Source: Homoserinibacter sp. GY 40078
GTDB lineage: Bacteria > Actinomycetota > Actinomycetes > Actinomycetales > Microbacteriaceae
Assembly (NCBI RefSeq): GCF_008017545.1
Contig: NZ_VRTZ01000002.1
Location: 620,001-684,000 of the forward strand
Direction: 5' to 3'
DNA: 64,000 nt
Part shown: positions 47,304 through 56,930 of the stretch, piece after piece
Numbering within the stretch: the stretch's first letter is position 1
Layout of the letters: each line of letters begins with the position of its first letter
Made by a program: the position numbers and the translations under genes
The notes under the pieces: model-generated
What the model was told of the DNA's origin: nothing
The model's input: the letters and a program-made list of their open reading frames with translations, nothing else
The model's database searches: none

Positions 47304-47873
47304 ATGCTGCGCGTCCTGGGTATCGACCCCGGGTTGACCCGGTGCGGCGTCGGCGTGGTCGACATCCGCGCCGACCGGACGGCGTCACTCGTGCACGTCG
47401 GTGTGATCAGGACACCGGCCGACCAGGAGCTTTCGGTGCGTCTGCTCGCCGTCTCCATAGGGATCGGTGATGTCATCGCCGAGTTCGAGCCGGACGCGGT
47501 CGCCGTCGAGAGGGTCTTCGCACAGCACAATCTCCGCACGGTGATGGGTACAGCGCAGGCAAGCGGCATCGCCTTGGCGAAGGCCGCCGAGGCGCAGCTC
47601 CCGGTGGCTCTGCACACACCGAGCGAGGTGAAGGCCGCGATCACCGGATACGGCGGAGCCGACAAGGCCCAGGTGGGCACGATGGTGGCGCGCATCCTCG
47701 GCCTCGCGGAAGCGCCGCGGCCGGCGGATGCCGCCGACGCGCTGGCACTCGCGATCTGCCACGGATGGCGTGGGGGAGCGACCGCTGCCGACGCGGGGGC
47801 GTCGGGAGGTCTCACCCCGGCGCAACGGGCGTGGCGCGCCGCCGAGAAGTCGGTGCGCGCCCGTAGGCTTTAG
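47304..47873 (+). CDS. ruvC: Crossover junction endodeoxyribonuclease RuvC
   Basis: Encodes 189 residues. Resolves Holliday junctions. Catalytic acids: Asp in [11 protein letters not shown] near residue 7, Glu in A-V-E-R-V-F, and the C-terminal D-A-A-D-A-L-A. Follows yebC; ruvA begins 3 bp after its stop. Confidence 0.96.
   Translation: MLRVLGIDPGLTRCGVGVVDIRADRTASLVHVGVIRTPADQELSVRLLAVSIGIGDVIAEFEPDAVAVERVFAQHNLRTVMGTAQASGIALAKAAEAQLPVALHTPSEVKAAITGYGGADKAQVGTMVARILGLAEAPRPADAADALALAICHGWRGGATAADAGASGGLTPAQRAWRAAEKSVRARRL
47864..47869 (+). promoter_or_regulatory. Possible internal -10 for ruvA
   Basis: TAGGCT within the end of ruvC lies 7 nt before ruvA ATG 47877; there is no ribosome site, so an internal leaderless start is plausible in addition to read-through. 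Confidence 0.3.
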
Positions 47874-47876
47874 AAC

Positions 47877-48485
47877 ATGATTTCGAGTGTTCGCGGCACG
47901 GTTCTTCACGCGGGCGCTGGTCACGTCGTCATCGAGGTAGGCGGAGTGGGGATGGCCGTGGCTCTCACCCCTGAGCACGCGCTGGGTCTCCGGGTCGGCT
48001 CGGAGGCATTCGTCCACACGGTGCTGATCGTCCGCGAGGACGAGTTGAGCCTCTACGGGTTCGCCACCCGCGAGGAACTCGAGCTGTTCGACCTCTTGCG
48101 AGGCGTGTCGGGCGTGGGACCCAAGTCGGCGCTGGGAGTACTCGCGCAGTTGAGCCCCGACGAGGTCGCTCGCGCCGTGACGGATGAAGACGACGCACCG
48201 TTCCGACGCGTGTCGGGCATCGGCCCGAAGACCGCGAAGCTCATCACGGTGTCGTTGTCCGGCAAGCTCCTGCCCCCGTCTCCTCAGCGTCGCGCGGCCG
48301 GTGTCGCCGCTCCGGGTGCGGATGTCGTACAGGCGCTCGTCGGCCTCGGGTGGCCCGAGCGCACCGCGGGGCAGGTCGTCGACGAGGTGATCGCCGACTC
48401 GGCTGGCGCCGAAGAAGGAACCCAGGCCCTCCTGCGTCTCGCCCTCGCGAGGCTCGGTCCGCAACGCACGGGGGGTACGCGATGA
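47877..48485 (+). CDS. ruvA: Holliday junction branch migration protein RuvA
   Basis: Encodes 202 residues. OB fold at the N-terminus, two helix-hairpin-helix motifs ([11 protein letters not shown] and V-S-G-I-G-P-K-T-A), and a C-terminal domain (A-L-V-G-L-G-W-P-E) that touches RuvB. Binds the four-way junction and positions RuvB. Its stop overlaps the ruvB start. Confidence 0.95.
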   Translation: MISSVRGTVLHAGAGHVVIEVGGVGMAVALTPEHALGLRVGSEAFVHTVLIVREDELSLYGFATREELELFDLLRGVSGVGPKSALGVLAQLSPDEVARAVTDEDDAPFRRVSGIGPKTAKLITVSLSGKLLPPSPQRRAAGVAAPGADVVQALVGLGWPERTAGQVVDEVIADSAGAEEGTQALLRLALARLGPQRTGGTR

Positions 48486-49522
48486 GCGACCCCGTGATCC
48501 AGGGCGGAGCCGAGTCGGAGGCAGAGCTCGCCTTCGAGGGCGCACTGCGTCCGCGGTCGCTCGCCGAGTTCGTGGGCCAGTCGAAGGTACGTGGTCAGCT
48601 CGAGCTCCTGCTTCGTGCAGCAGAGCTTCAGGCGCGGGCGCCCGATCACATCCTGCTCGCAGGGCCTCCGGGTCTCGGCAAGACGACGCTCGCGATGATC
48701 GTCGCGCACGAGGGTTCGCGCCCGCTTCGGATGTCGAGCGGTCCCGCGATCCAGCACGCAGGCGATCTCGCGGCGCTCTTGTCGAGTCTCACGCCGGGCG
48801 AGGTGCTGTTCATCGACGAGATCCATCGGATGGCGCGATCGGCAGAAGAGATGCTGTACCTCGCCATGGAGGACTTCCGGATCGACATCATGGTCGGCAA
48901 GGGAGCCGGGGCGACGAGCATCCCGCTCGACCTCGCGCCTTTCACCCTCGTCGGGGCGACGACCCGCTCGGGTCTGCTCCCGAATCCGCTCCGAGACCGA
49001 TTCGGCTTCACCGCGCACCTCGAGTTCTACGACGACCCCGAGCTCGACCTCGTGCTCGAGCGTGCCGCTCGCCTCCTCGGGCTCGAGTTGCACGCAGATG
49101 CACGAGCGGAGATCGCGTCGAGGAGCCGCGGCACCCCACGCATCGCGAACCGCCTCCTGAGGCGAGTGCGTGACTACTCCCTCGTCCATGAGCGTCCCGC
49201 AGACCACGCGGCGGTCCACGCAGCTCTCGAGCTGTACGACGTCGACCCATTGGGCCTCGATCGTCTGGACCGTGCGGTGCTCGAGGCAATCCTGACGCGA
49301 TTCGACGGCGGCCCCGTGGGCCTCTCGACGCTCGCCGTGTCCGTGGGGGAGGAGGCCGAGACCATCGAGTCGGTCGTCGAGCCATTCCTCGTGCGGATCG
49401 GGATGATCCATCGGACCCCGCGTGGCCGCGTCGCCACGGCGAGTGCATGGCGACACCTCGGTCATACCCGTCCGCCGAAGGGAGCATCGGTCGCGGGGAT
49501 GCTGTTCGACGATGACGTATGA
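48482..49522 (+). CDS. ruvB: Holliday junction branch migration ATPase RuvB
   Basis: Encodes 346 residues. Walker A is [10 protein letters not shown] near residue 62, Walker B L-F-I-D-E-I-H-R, sensor G-A-T-T-R-S-G, arginine finger region R-D-R-F-G, and a C-terminal winged helix (I-H-R-T-P-R-G-R). Drives branch migration. ATG overlaps the ruvA stop; the longer upstream frame is not credible. Confidence 0.97.
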   Translation: MSDPVIQGGAESEAELAFEGALRPRSLAEFVGQSKVRGQLELLLRAAELQARAPDHILLAGPPGLGKTTLAMIVAHEGSRPLRMSSGPAIQHAGDLAALLSSLTPGEVLFIDEIHRMARSAEEMLYLAMEDFRIDIMVGKGAGATSIPLDLAPFTLVGATTRSGLLPNPLRDRFGFTAHLEFYDDPELDLVLERAARLLGLELHADARAEIASRSRGTPRIANRLLRRVRDYSLVHERPADHAAVHAALELYDVDPLGLDRLDRAVLEAILTRFDGGPVGLSTLAVSVGEEAETIESVVEPFLVRIGMIHRTPRGRVATASAWRHLGHTRPPKGASVAGMLFDDDV

Positions 49523-49600
49523 TCGTCGGGAACCATCCAGCCTGCACTCCTAGGCTGCGCGAGGTTCCCCACAATCATCTCGGAAGGCTCTGTTCCTCTC

Positions 49601-49999
49601 ATGCCCGACATCACGCTGATCCTGCTCGCCGGCCTTCTGGTGGTGATGATCTTCTTCACTTGGCGCAGCTCCCGCAAGCGTCGGGCCGACGCCGAGGAGA
49701 TGCAGACCAAGCTCGTCCCCGGTGCCGAGGTCATGACCCAGCACGGCATCTACGGCACGCTGATCTCTCTCGATGAGGAGAAGAACGAGGCGATCCTCGA
49801 GACGACGCCGGGAACGCTGCTTCGCCTCCACCGCCAGACCATCGCGCGAGTCGTCGACCCGATCGAGGCGGAGCCCGCCGACGAGGCTGACGACGACGCC
49901 GCGGAGCTGGATTCCGACATCGCGCCCGAGTTCGGTGAGCGTGTCGAGAAGCCGAGCGCGAGCGAGAAGAAGTCGTCCGACCCCTCCGAGACCGAGTAG
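49601..49999 (+). CDS. yajC: Preprotein translocase subunit YajC
   Basis: Encodes 132 residues. One N-terminal helix (I-L-L-A-G-L-L-V-V-M-I-F-F) then the conserved cytoplasmic part with P-G-A-E-V-M-T-Q-H-G-I-Y-G-T and an acidic tail. Accessory subunit of SecDF-YajC. Stop lies 3 bp before secD. The 78-bp gap after ruvB holds GGAAGG as ribosome site. Confidence 0.93.
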   Translation: MPDITLILLAGLLVVMIFFTWRSSRKRRADAEEMQTKLVPGAEVMTQHGIYGTLISLDEEKNEAILETTPGTLLRLHRQTIARVVDPIEAEPADEADDDAAELDSDIAPEFGERVEKPSASEKKSSDPSETE

Positions 50000-50002
50000 G
50001 CC

Positions 50003-51721
50003 GTGGCGGCACGCTCCACGCCGGTCCGCAAGGCCTGGCGCTCTCTCAGCTGGCTGGGTGTTCTCATCGCCCTGCTCTTGGCGCTCCAGACTGCGGGTGC
50101 CCTGTTCTGGGGTTGGGGATGGACCCCGAAGCTTGCGCTCGACCTCGACGGTGGCACGCAGATCATCCTGAGCCCCACGCTCGAAGACGATGAGACCGTC
50201 ACCGAGGAGCAGCTGCAGCAGTCGGTCGAGATCATCCGCAACCGCATCGACGCGGCCGGGGTCTCGGAATCCGAGATCACCACCCAGGGCGGCAACAAGA
50301 TCGTCGTGTCGATCCCGGGAACGACTCCGGATCAGCAGACTCTCGACCGCATCCAGCAGTCCGCGAAGATGGAGTTCCGCGCAGTGCTCATCGCGGGTAC
50401 TCCGAGCACGTCGACCGCTGAACCGACCGACTCGGCGACCGATGACGCGACGGCGACTCCAGAGCCCGAGGACACCCCGACGATCGCGCCGACCGACGGC
50501 TCCGATCTCAACTGGGTGACCCCGGCACTGCAAGAGGAGTTCGACGCGTTCTCGTGCGACGATGTGCAGGACTCGGGAAACAACGTCGCCCCTGCCGACG
50601 AGCCGCTCGTCACGTGTGACACGAGCGGAACCGCGAAGTACCTGCTCGGGCCGGTCGAGGTCGAGGGCGCCTCGATCTCCGACGCACAGGCGGGGATGGG
50701 TACGACCTCCACGGGCGCGACCACTGGGGAGTGGGTCGTCAATCTGACGTTCGACTCCACCGGAACCGAGCAGTTCGCCGATGTGACGACGCGTCTGGTC
50801 GCCCTCGAGGGTGATCGCAACCGCTTCGCGGTCGTGCTCGACGGCAGCGTCATCATCGCGCCGTCCGCGAATGCGGCCATCGTCGACGGCCGCGCGCAGA
50901 TCTCGGGCGGCTTCACTCAGGAGTCGGCGAAGGCATTGGCCGACCAGCTCAAGTTCGGTGCACTTCCCGTCGGTTTCACCGTCGAGAGCCGCGACACCAT
51001 CTCGGCGACGCTGGGAACCAGTCAGCTGCAGAGCGGACTGATCGCCGGCCTCATCGGCCTCCTGCTGGTGTTCGTGTACTCGCTGTTCCAATACCGATTG
51101 CTCGGCACGGTCACGATCCTGTCGCTCATCGTGGCAGGCATCATCACGTACTTCGTGGTCAACATCATGTCCTGGCGCGAGGGATACCGCCTCTCGCTCG
51201 CCGGCGTCGCGGGTCTCATCGTCGCGATCGGATTCACCGCAGACTCGTTCATCGTGTACTTCGAGCGCATCCGCGATGAGCTGCGCGACGGGCGCGGCCT
51301 CGTCGGGGCCGTCGAGGCAGGCTGGAAGCGCGCATTGCGCACCGTGCTCGCGGCGAAGAGCGTCAACCTGCTCTCGGCGATCATCCTGTTCATCCTCGCC
51401 ATCGGTTCCGTGCGCGGATTCGCCCTCACGCTCGGCGTGACCACGATCATCGACGTCATCATCGTCGTCTTGTTCACCCATCCGGTGCTGCAGCTGCTGG
51501 CATCCACGAGATTCTTCTCGAGCGGTCATCCGATCACCGGCCTCGACCCCACAGCGCTCGGTGCCGTGTATCGCGGCCGAGCCGAGTTCCGACTGTCGAC
51601 GGATGCGCGCCGATCGGGCGCGAGTCGAGAGGCTCAGCGTCGTCAGACGATCGCCGAGAGGAAGGCAGCCGAACGAGCAGGCTCCGGCGGCTCGAACAGC
51701 GAGAAGGAGGAGGCCCGCTGA
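50003..51721 (+). CDS. secD: Protein translocase subunit SecD
   Basis: Encodes 572 residues. It has an N-terminal helix, the P1 motif L-D-L-D-G-G-T-Q near residue 48, and a large extracytoplasmic domain. Five helices follow, with G-F-T-A-D-S-F-I-V-Y-F-E-R-I, the conserved Asp for proton-driven pulling. A Thr/Pro/Ser/acidic insert (about residues 131-165) breaks the first periplasmic domain. GTG start. Works with SecF to complete protein export. Confidence 0.95.
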   Translation: MAARSTPVRKAWRSLSWLGVLIALLLALQTAGALFWGWGWTPKLALDLDGGTQIILSPTLEDDETVTEEQLQQSVEIIRNRIDAAGVSESEITTQGGNKIVVSIPGTTPDQQTLDRIQQSAKMEFRAVLIAGTPSTSTAEPTDSATDDATATPEPEDTPTIAPTDGSDLNWVTPALQEEFDAFSCDDVQDSGNNVAPADEPLVTCDTSGTAKYLLGPVEVEGASISDAQAGMGTTSTGATTGEWVVNLTFDSTGTEQFADVTTRLVALEGDRNRFAVVLDGSVIIAPSANAAIVDGRAQISGGFTQESAKALADQLKFGALPVGFTVESRDTISATLGTSQLQSGLIAGLIGLLLVFVYSLFQYRLLGTVTILSLIVAGIITYFVVNIMSWREGYRLSLAGVAGLIVAIGFTADSFIVYFERIRDELRDGRGLVGAVEAGWKRALRTVLAAKSVNLLSAIILFILAIGSVRGFALTLGVTTIIDVIIVVLFTHPVLQLLASTRFFSSGHPITGLDPTALGAVYRGRAEFRLSTDARRSGASREAQRRQTIAERKAAERAGSGGSNSEKEEAR

Positions 51722-52734
51722 TGGCCGGTCCGTTCCAGCGTCTCGGCAACGACCTCTACACCGGAGCTCGCAGCGTCGACTTCATCGGGCGCCGCCGGGT
51801 GTGGTTCACGATCGCGGCCGTGCTCATGGCCCTCTCGGTCGCGGTGCCCTTCATCCGCGGCGGTGGAGACTTCCTCGCCGGCTTCAACTTCGGCATCGAG
51901 TTCCGCGGCGGGTCGCAGTTCCTCGTGGCAGATGTGGCGGACGACAAGCTCCCGGTCGATACCTCGGCTGCGGAGGACGCCGTGCACGAGGTCCTGCCCG
52001 ACGCGGTCGTCCGCGTGAGCGTCGTCGGCGACGACGGCGTGCGCGTGCAGACCGATCAGCTCACCGATCCGCAGACCGCCGAGGTCACGCAGAACCTGAC
52101 CGACGCCTACGGCACCGACTCGGTTTCGTCGTCGTTCATCGGCGCGACCTGGGGAGCGGACATCACGCAGAGCGCCTTGCGGGCTCTCGTCGTGTTCATC
52201 GTGCTGGCCCTAGCCTTCATGGCGCTCTACTTCCGCACGTGGAAGATGTCGGTCGCCGCGATCCTCAAGCTGCTTCACGACCTCGTGCTCACGGTCGGCA
52301 TCTATGCGGCCACCGGCTGGGAGATCACTCCCGCGGCGGTCATCGGCTTCCTCACGATCCTCGGATACTCGCTCTACGACACCGTCGTGGTGTTCGACAA
52401 GGTGCGCGAGAACACCGCCGAACTCGCCGACGGAGGCACGCGGACCTTCGGCGAGGCGGTCAACCTCGCCGTGAACCAGACGCTCATCCGGTCGATCAAC
52501 ACCGGTGTCGTCGCCGCGTTGCCGGTCGCCGCGATCCTCGTGATCGGTGCGTTCGTGCTCGGTGCCGACACCCTGCGGGACATCTCGCTCGCACTCCTCG
52601 TGGGCACGGTCGCCGGCACCTACTCGACGCCGGCATTCGGAGCGCCGCTGTATTCGCTCTTCCGCGAGCGGGAGCCGGAGATCGCCAAGCGCGACAAGCG
52701 CACGCTTCAGCTGCGAGAGAAGGCCACCGCCTGA
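51721..52734 (+). CDS. secF: Protein translocase subunit SecF
   Basis: Encodes 337 residues, six helices with the conserved G-I-E-F-R-G-G-S near residue 58 and G-Y-S-L-Y-D-T-V-V-V-F-D-K in helix 4. ATG shares one base with the secD stop (TGATG), so translation is coupled. Confidence 0.96.
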   Translation: MAGPFQRLGNDLYTGARSVDFIGRRRVWFTIAAVLMALSVAVPFIRGGGDFLAGFNFGIEFRGGSQFLVADVADDKLPVDTSAAEDAVHEVLPDAVVRVSVVGDDGVRVQTDQLTDPQTAEVTQNLTDAYGTDSVSSSFIGATWGADITQSALRALVVFIVLALAFMALYFRTWKMSVAAILKLLHDLVLTVGIYAATGWEITPAAVIGFLTILGYSLYDTVVVFDKVRENTAELADGGTRTFGEAVNLAVNQTLIRSINTGVVAALPVAAILVIGAFVLGADTLRDISLALLVGTVAGTYSTPAFGAPLYSLFREREPEIAKRDKRTLQLREKATA

Positions 52735-52760
52735 TGCAGGCCGCGCGCACGGGTTCCTTC

Positions 52761-52766
52761 TAGAAT
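52761..52766 (+). promoter_or_regulatory. -10 element for relA
   Basis: TAGAAT matches the -10 consensus at five of six positions, 21 nt before ATG 52788, with GGGGAAGG between as ribosome site. No clear -35. It would let relA be transcribed apart from secDF. Confidence 0.45.
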
Positions 52767-52787
52767 CATCGGGGAAGGACGCGCGCG

Positions 52788-55037
52788 ATGAGTACCGAGA
52801 CGCAAGGGATCGCGTCCCGTCGCGCCCTGCTTCCGAGGCTCTTCTCGCGTGCTCAGCCCGCCGGCGCGGTCGATCGACTGATCAAGACGGTGCGATCGCA
52901 CCATCCGAAGGCCGATCTCGCTCTCGTCGATCGTGCGTACTCGGCGGCGGAGCGAGCCCACGAAGGACAGAAGCGCCGCAGTGGCGAGCCGTACATCACG
53001 CACCCCGTCGCCGTGGCCCAGATTCTCGCGGACCTCGGGATCGGTCCGAAGACGATCGCTGCCGCACTCCTGCACGACACCGTCGAGGACACCGACTACA
53101 CCCTCGAGATGGTGCGAGCCGACTTCGGCGACGAGATCGCCATGCTCGTCGACGGCGTCACGAAGCTCGACAAGCTGAAGTACGGTGACTCCGCACAGGC
53201 CGAGACGGTCCGCAAGATGGTCGTGGCGATGTCGAAGGACATCCGCGTGCTCATCATCAAGCTCGCGGATCGACTCCACAACGCCCGCACCTGGGGCTTC
53301 GTGCCGCAGGAGTCCGCTGCACGCAAGGCGCAGGAGACCCTCGAGATCTACGCGCCGCTCGCGCATCGCCTCGGCATCCAGACCATCAAATGGGAGCTCG
53401 AAGATCTTTCGTTCGCGGTGCTCTACCCGAAGCTCTACGTCGAGATCGAAAGCCTCGTGCGTGACCGCACGCCGCAGCGCGAAGAGTTCGTGCAGCAAGT
53501 GATCGACGCGGTTGGTGAAGACCTCCGGTCTGCCAAGATCAAGGGCCAGGTTGTCGGCCGCCCCAAGCAGTACTACTCGATCTACCAGAAGATGGTGCTG
53601 CGCGGCCGCGAGTTCGACGAGATCTATGACCTCGTCGGCATCCGAGTGCTCGTCGGGTCGATCCGCGACTGCTACGCCGTGCTGGGTGCGATCCACGCCC
53701 GCTGGAACCCCATCCCCGGCCGTTTCAAGGACTACATCGCCACCCCGAAGTTCAACCTCTACCAGTCGCTGCACACGACCGTGATCGGCCCGAAGGGCCG
53801 TGCGGTCGAGATCCAGATCCGCACCCACGAGATGCATCAGCGCGCTGAGTTCGGTGTCGCGGCGCACTGGAAGTACAAGGAGCGGATGGCCTCCGGCCGA
53901 AGCGACGACCGCGGCCAGGCCGGCACGGAGATGGCGTGGCTCGCTCACATCAGCGACTGGCAGGCCGAGACGTCGGACCCGGGGGAGTTCCTCGACAATC
54001 TCCGCTTCGAGATCGGGGCGAAGGAGGTCTACGTCTTCACGCCTCAGGGCAAGGTGATCGGACTCCCCGCAGGCGCCACACCGGTCGACTTCGCATATGC
54101 GGTTCACACCGAGATCGGGCACCGGACCATGGGGGCGAAGGTCAACGGCCGCCTCGTTCCGCTCGAGAGTTCCCTCGGATCGGGCGATGTCGTCGAGATC
54201 TTCACCTCGAAGAACCCGGACGCAGGACCCAGCCAGGACTGGCTGAACTTCGTGAAGTCGGCCCGCGCGCGCAACAAGATCCGCGGCTGGTTCACCAAGG
54301 AGCGCCGCGAAGAGGCGATCGAGCAGGGCAAGGACTCCATCGCGCGCGCGATGCGCAAGCAGAACCTTCCGCTGCAGAAGCTCATGAGCCAGGACGTCGT
54401 CACCGGTGTTGCGGCTCTCATGCGCTACGACAGCGTGGAGGCGCTGTACGCAGCTGTCGGTGAGGGACACGTCTCGACGCAGTCGGTAATCGAGAAGGTG
54501 CTCGCATCGGTACAGAGCGAGACGGAGGTCGAAGAAGAGACCCTCGCGTTCACGCCGCGGTCCCGCGGCCGCGCCCTGCGGCCGAGCGACTCGGGAGTGC
54601 TCGTGCGCGGCGCACCCGACATCCTCGTCAAGCTCGCGAAGTGCTGCACGCCCGTTCCGGGCGACGAGATCGTCGGATTCGTGACCCGCGGTTCGGGAGT
54701 CTCCGTGCACCGGACGGACTGCGTGAACGTGACGGCGCTGCTCGGCGAGCCGGAGCGGATGATCGACGTCCAGTGGGCACCTACTTCGTCGAGCCTCTTC
54801 CTGGTCCAGATCCAGATCGAAGCGCTCGACCGAGCCGGGCTCCTTTCCGATGTGACACGCGTTCTCTCGGAACACCACGTCAACATCTTGTCGGCCACCG
54901 TGTCGACATCGAGCGAACGTCTCGCCGTCAGCCGGTTCGTGTTCGAGATGGGCGACACGGTCCACCTCGACCGGTTGCTGAATGCGGTGCGACGGATCGA
55001 CGCGGTGTACGACGTCTACCGGGTCAACTCCGGCTGA
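52788..55037 (+). CDS. relA: Bifunctional (p)ppGpp synthetase/hydrolase (RelA/SpoT)
   Basis: Encodes 749 residues. Makes and degrades the stringent-response alarmone. The HD hydrolase domain has His96-Asp97 in L-L-H-D-T-V-E-D-T. The synthetase has Y-D-L-V-G-I-R-V and R-F-K-D-Y-I-A with Q-S-L-H-T-T. Then come TGS (V-F-T-P-Q-G-K-V), a Cys-containing zinc-finger-like segment (K-C-C-T-P-V) and ACT. Both activities look intact. The 3' end overlaps the convergent gene by 14 bp. Confidence 0.96.
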   Translation: MSTETQGIASRRALLPRLFSRAQPAGAVDRLIKTVRSHHPKADLALVDRAYSAAERAHEGQKRRSGEPYITHPVAVAQILADLGIGPKTIAAALLHDTVEDTDYTLEMVRADFGDEIAMLVDGVTKLDKLKYGDSAQAETVRKMVVAMSKDIRVLIIKLADRLHNARTWGFVPQESAARKAQETLEIYAPLAHRLGIQTIKWELEDLSFAVLYPKLYVEIESLVRDRTPQREEFVQQVIDAVGEDLRSAKIKGQVVGRPKQYYSIYQKMVLRGREFDEIYDLVGIRVLVGSIRDCYAVLGAIHARWNPIPGRFKDYIATPKFNLYQSLHTTVIGPKGRAVEIQIRTHEMHQRAEFGVAAHWKYKERMASGRSDDRGQAGTEMAWLAHISDWQAETSDPGEFLDNLRFEIGAKEVYVFTPQGKVIGLPAGATPVDFAYAVHTEIGHRTMGAKVNGRLVPLESSLGSGDVVEIFTSKNPDAGPSQDWLNFVKSARARNKIRGWFTKERREEAIEQGKDSIARAMRKQNLPLQKLMSQDVVTGVAALMRYDSVEALYAAVGEGHVSTQSVIEKVLASVQSETEVEEETLAFTPRSRGRALRPSDSGVLVRGAPDILVKLAKCCTPVPGDEIVGFVTRGSGVSVHRTDCVNVTALLGEPERMIDVQWAPTSSSLFLVQIQIEALDRAGLLSDVTRVLSEHHVNILSATVSTSSERLAVSRFVFEMGDTVHLDRLLNAVRRIDAVYDVYRVNSG

Positions 55038-55563
55038 GCGCATCGCGGATCCGGTCGAGCGCGCGATGTTTGCCCGCAAGGTTTCGTGTGCGGTCGAGTG
55101 CGCGGGACGCGGCCTCCGCGTCGAACCCCCCGACCTCTGCGAGCCGCCGTACGATCTCAGCGTCGTCGCGACCGAACACCTCCGGGAACCGGGCGAGGTC
55201 CAGCGCCGTTCGCAGCGGCGAAGTGACGCGGGCACCGCCCAGCCGGACCGCATCGCCGGGCCGCACAACGCTCTCCACGACGGCCGACGTGCCGTCGGCA
55301 ATCGACCGCCAGCGCGCATCGAGATCGGCGATGAACTCCGCGGGTCGAGGTGGCGTCGATACGGCGCCCCACACCCAAGCCGCCGTACGCCGGGCCGCGA
55401 TCAGTCGGGAGCTTCGGCCTCGGAGGGCGACCCCGGCCCGCAGCTCCGGGGTGTCGGGCACGCCGACCGGGACCAACACCTCGCCGACCGCATACAGCTC
55501 GCCGTCCAGCCTCATGGCTTGGCGTTCTGGGTAGGGAAGCTCGACGAAGGGGAAGGGCGGCAT
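55024..55563 (-). CDS. AbiEi antitoxin C-terminal-like protein (orphan)
   Basis: Encodes 179 residues from ATG 55563; an upstream in-frame GTG 55581 is possible. The segment A-R-V-T-S-P-L-R-T-A-L-D-L-A-R near residue 120 matches the hallmark of the AbiEi antitoxin C-terminal domain. The usual N-terminal winged helix is not recognisable, and no AbiEii-type nucleotidyltransferase toxin is adjacent. Such stand-alone proteins are common in Actinobacteria and need not be antitoxins. Role unknown. Confidence 0.55.
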   Translation of the reverse strand: MPPFPFVELPYPERQAMRLDGELYAVGEVLVPVGVPDTPELRAGVALRGRSSRLIAARRTAAWVWGAVSTPPRPAEFIADLDARWRSIADGTSAVVESVVRPGDAVRLGGARVTSPLRTALDLARFPEVFGRDDAEIVRRLAEVGGFDAEAASRALDRTRNLAGKHRALDRIRDALSRS

Positions 55564-55647
55564 GCGTCCAGGGTGCGTCACCCCGGCTGCGCGTGCGACT
55601 CGGCCGAGCTCATCCGTGGATGAGCATCGGTTGTGGAGAACCCCGGC

Positions 55648-56877
55648 TCAGCCGATCGCGTCGAGCCAGGCGCGCTGTGCTGCCAGCGAGTCCTCCGCCT
55701 GCGAGATCCGGGCTGCGTCCCCAGCGGCCTTCGCGGCCGTGAGTTCGTCCTCGGCGCGCGTGATCGCGGCATGCAGCTGGGCCGCGAACCCCTCCGAGCG
55801 GGCCTGCTTCTCGGGGTCGGTCCGGTTCCAGTGGTCGTCCTCGAGCTTGCGCACGGCCGACTCGATGCGTCGCATGCGGTCCTCGACGACCCGGATCTGA
55901 TCGCGGGGTACCTTGCCGACCGCATCCCATCGGCGCTGAATCTCCGTCAGACGGCTGCGCGCCTGGACTCGATCCGTCGACGTCGCAAGAGGCTCGGCCT
56001 CCTCGAGCAAGGCGAGCTTCGCCTGCAAGTTCGCCTGGAACTCCTCGTTCTCTACGGCGTCTGCCTCCGCCTTCGCTCCGTAGAGCACGTCGCCAGCCGC
56101 CTTGAATCGAGCCCAGAGGGCGTCGTCCACCTTCTTGCCGGCGCGTCCGGCTGCCTTCCACTCATCGAGGAGTCGACGGTAGTCCGGGATGCCCGCGGCG
56201 CCCTTGGGGGCGAGCCCCTCCGCACGCTCGACAAGAGCCTGCTTGCGACCACGAGCATCACGATGAGCGTGATCCAGGTCGGCGAAGAAGGCCCTCCGCG
56301 CGGTCTCGATCGTGCTGCGTGCAGCACGGAATCGCTTCCAGAGCTCGTCGGCGTCCTTCTTGGGGATCCTGGGGCCACCGTGCTGGCCCGCCTGCCACTG
56401 CGCGAACAGCTCATCGAGCTGCGAGCTCACCTGCTTCCACTGGACCTTCTCGAGGTCCTGGGCCGCAAGCTCCTCCGCCTGCGCGACGATCCGCTCGCGC
56501 TCTGCAAGAGCCTCGGAGACAGCCTGGCGCGCCTCCTCGCTCTCGCGCTCAGCGGCAACCCCCAACGCCCCCGAGAGACGATCGAGACGATCCGACAGCT
56601 CCTTCAGATCGCCGACGGCGTTCGCCCCGGGAATCGTCGGGGCCAGCGCGCGGACGGCCTTCGCGACATCCTGTGCAGGCGCTCCCGCCCGCTGACGCTG
56701 CTCGAGAAGGCTCACCTGACCCTCGAGTTCCGAATACTTGCGCTCGTAATACGCGAGCGCCTCGGCAGGAGTCGCGTCCGGGTACTGCCCGACTGCGCGC
56801 TCTCCCGACTCCTCGCGGACGTACACCGTGCCGTCGTCGTCGACGCGACCCCACGGGGTCGGCTGGTCGTCGCTCAC
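55648..56877 (-). CDS. DUF349 domain-containing protein
   Basis: Encodes 409 residues, almost entirely helical and charged. After a W-G-R-V-D-D-D-G-T-V-Y-V N-terminal beta segment it shows several repeats of the DUF349 type (W-K-Q-V-S-S-Q-L-D-E-L, L-W-K-R-F-R-A-A-R, L-D-E-W-K-A-A-G-R), each a three-helix unit. Likely a long coiled-coil-like cytoplasmic protein. Function unknown. GTG 56877 is preferred over GTG 56889 because GGGGAG lies just upstream. Confidence 0.85.
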   Translation of the reverse strand: MSDDQPTPWGRVDDDGTVYVREESGERAVGQYPDATPAEALAYYERKYSELEGQVSLLEQRQRAGAPAQDVAKAVRALAPTIPGANAVGDLKELSDRLDRLSGALGVAAERESEEARQAVSEALAERERIVAQAEELAAQDLEKVQWKQVSSQLDELFAQWQAGQHGGPRIPKKDADELWKRFRAARSTIETARRAFFADLDHAHRDARGRKQALVERAEGLAPKGAAGIPDYRRLLDEWKAAGRAGKKVDDALWARFKAAGDVLYGAKAEADAVENEEFQANLQAKLALLEEAEPLATSTDRVQARSRLTEIQRRWDAVGKVPRDQIRVVEDRMRRIESAVRKLEDDHWNRTDPEKQARSEGFAAQLHAAITRAEDELTAAKAAGDAARISQAEDSLAAQRAWLDAIG

Positions 56878-56930
56878 TGGTCTCCCCACCTCTGTCGCGG
56901 CCGGCTGCCTCTCGCCGGACCCGTGACAGC

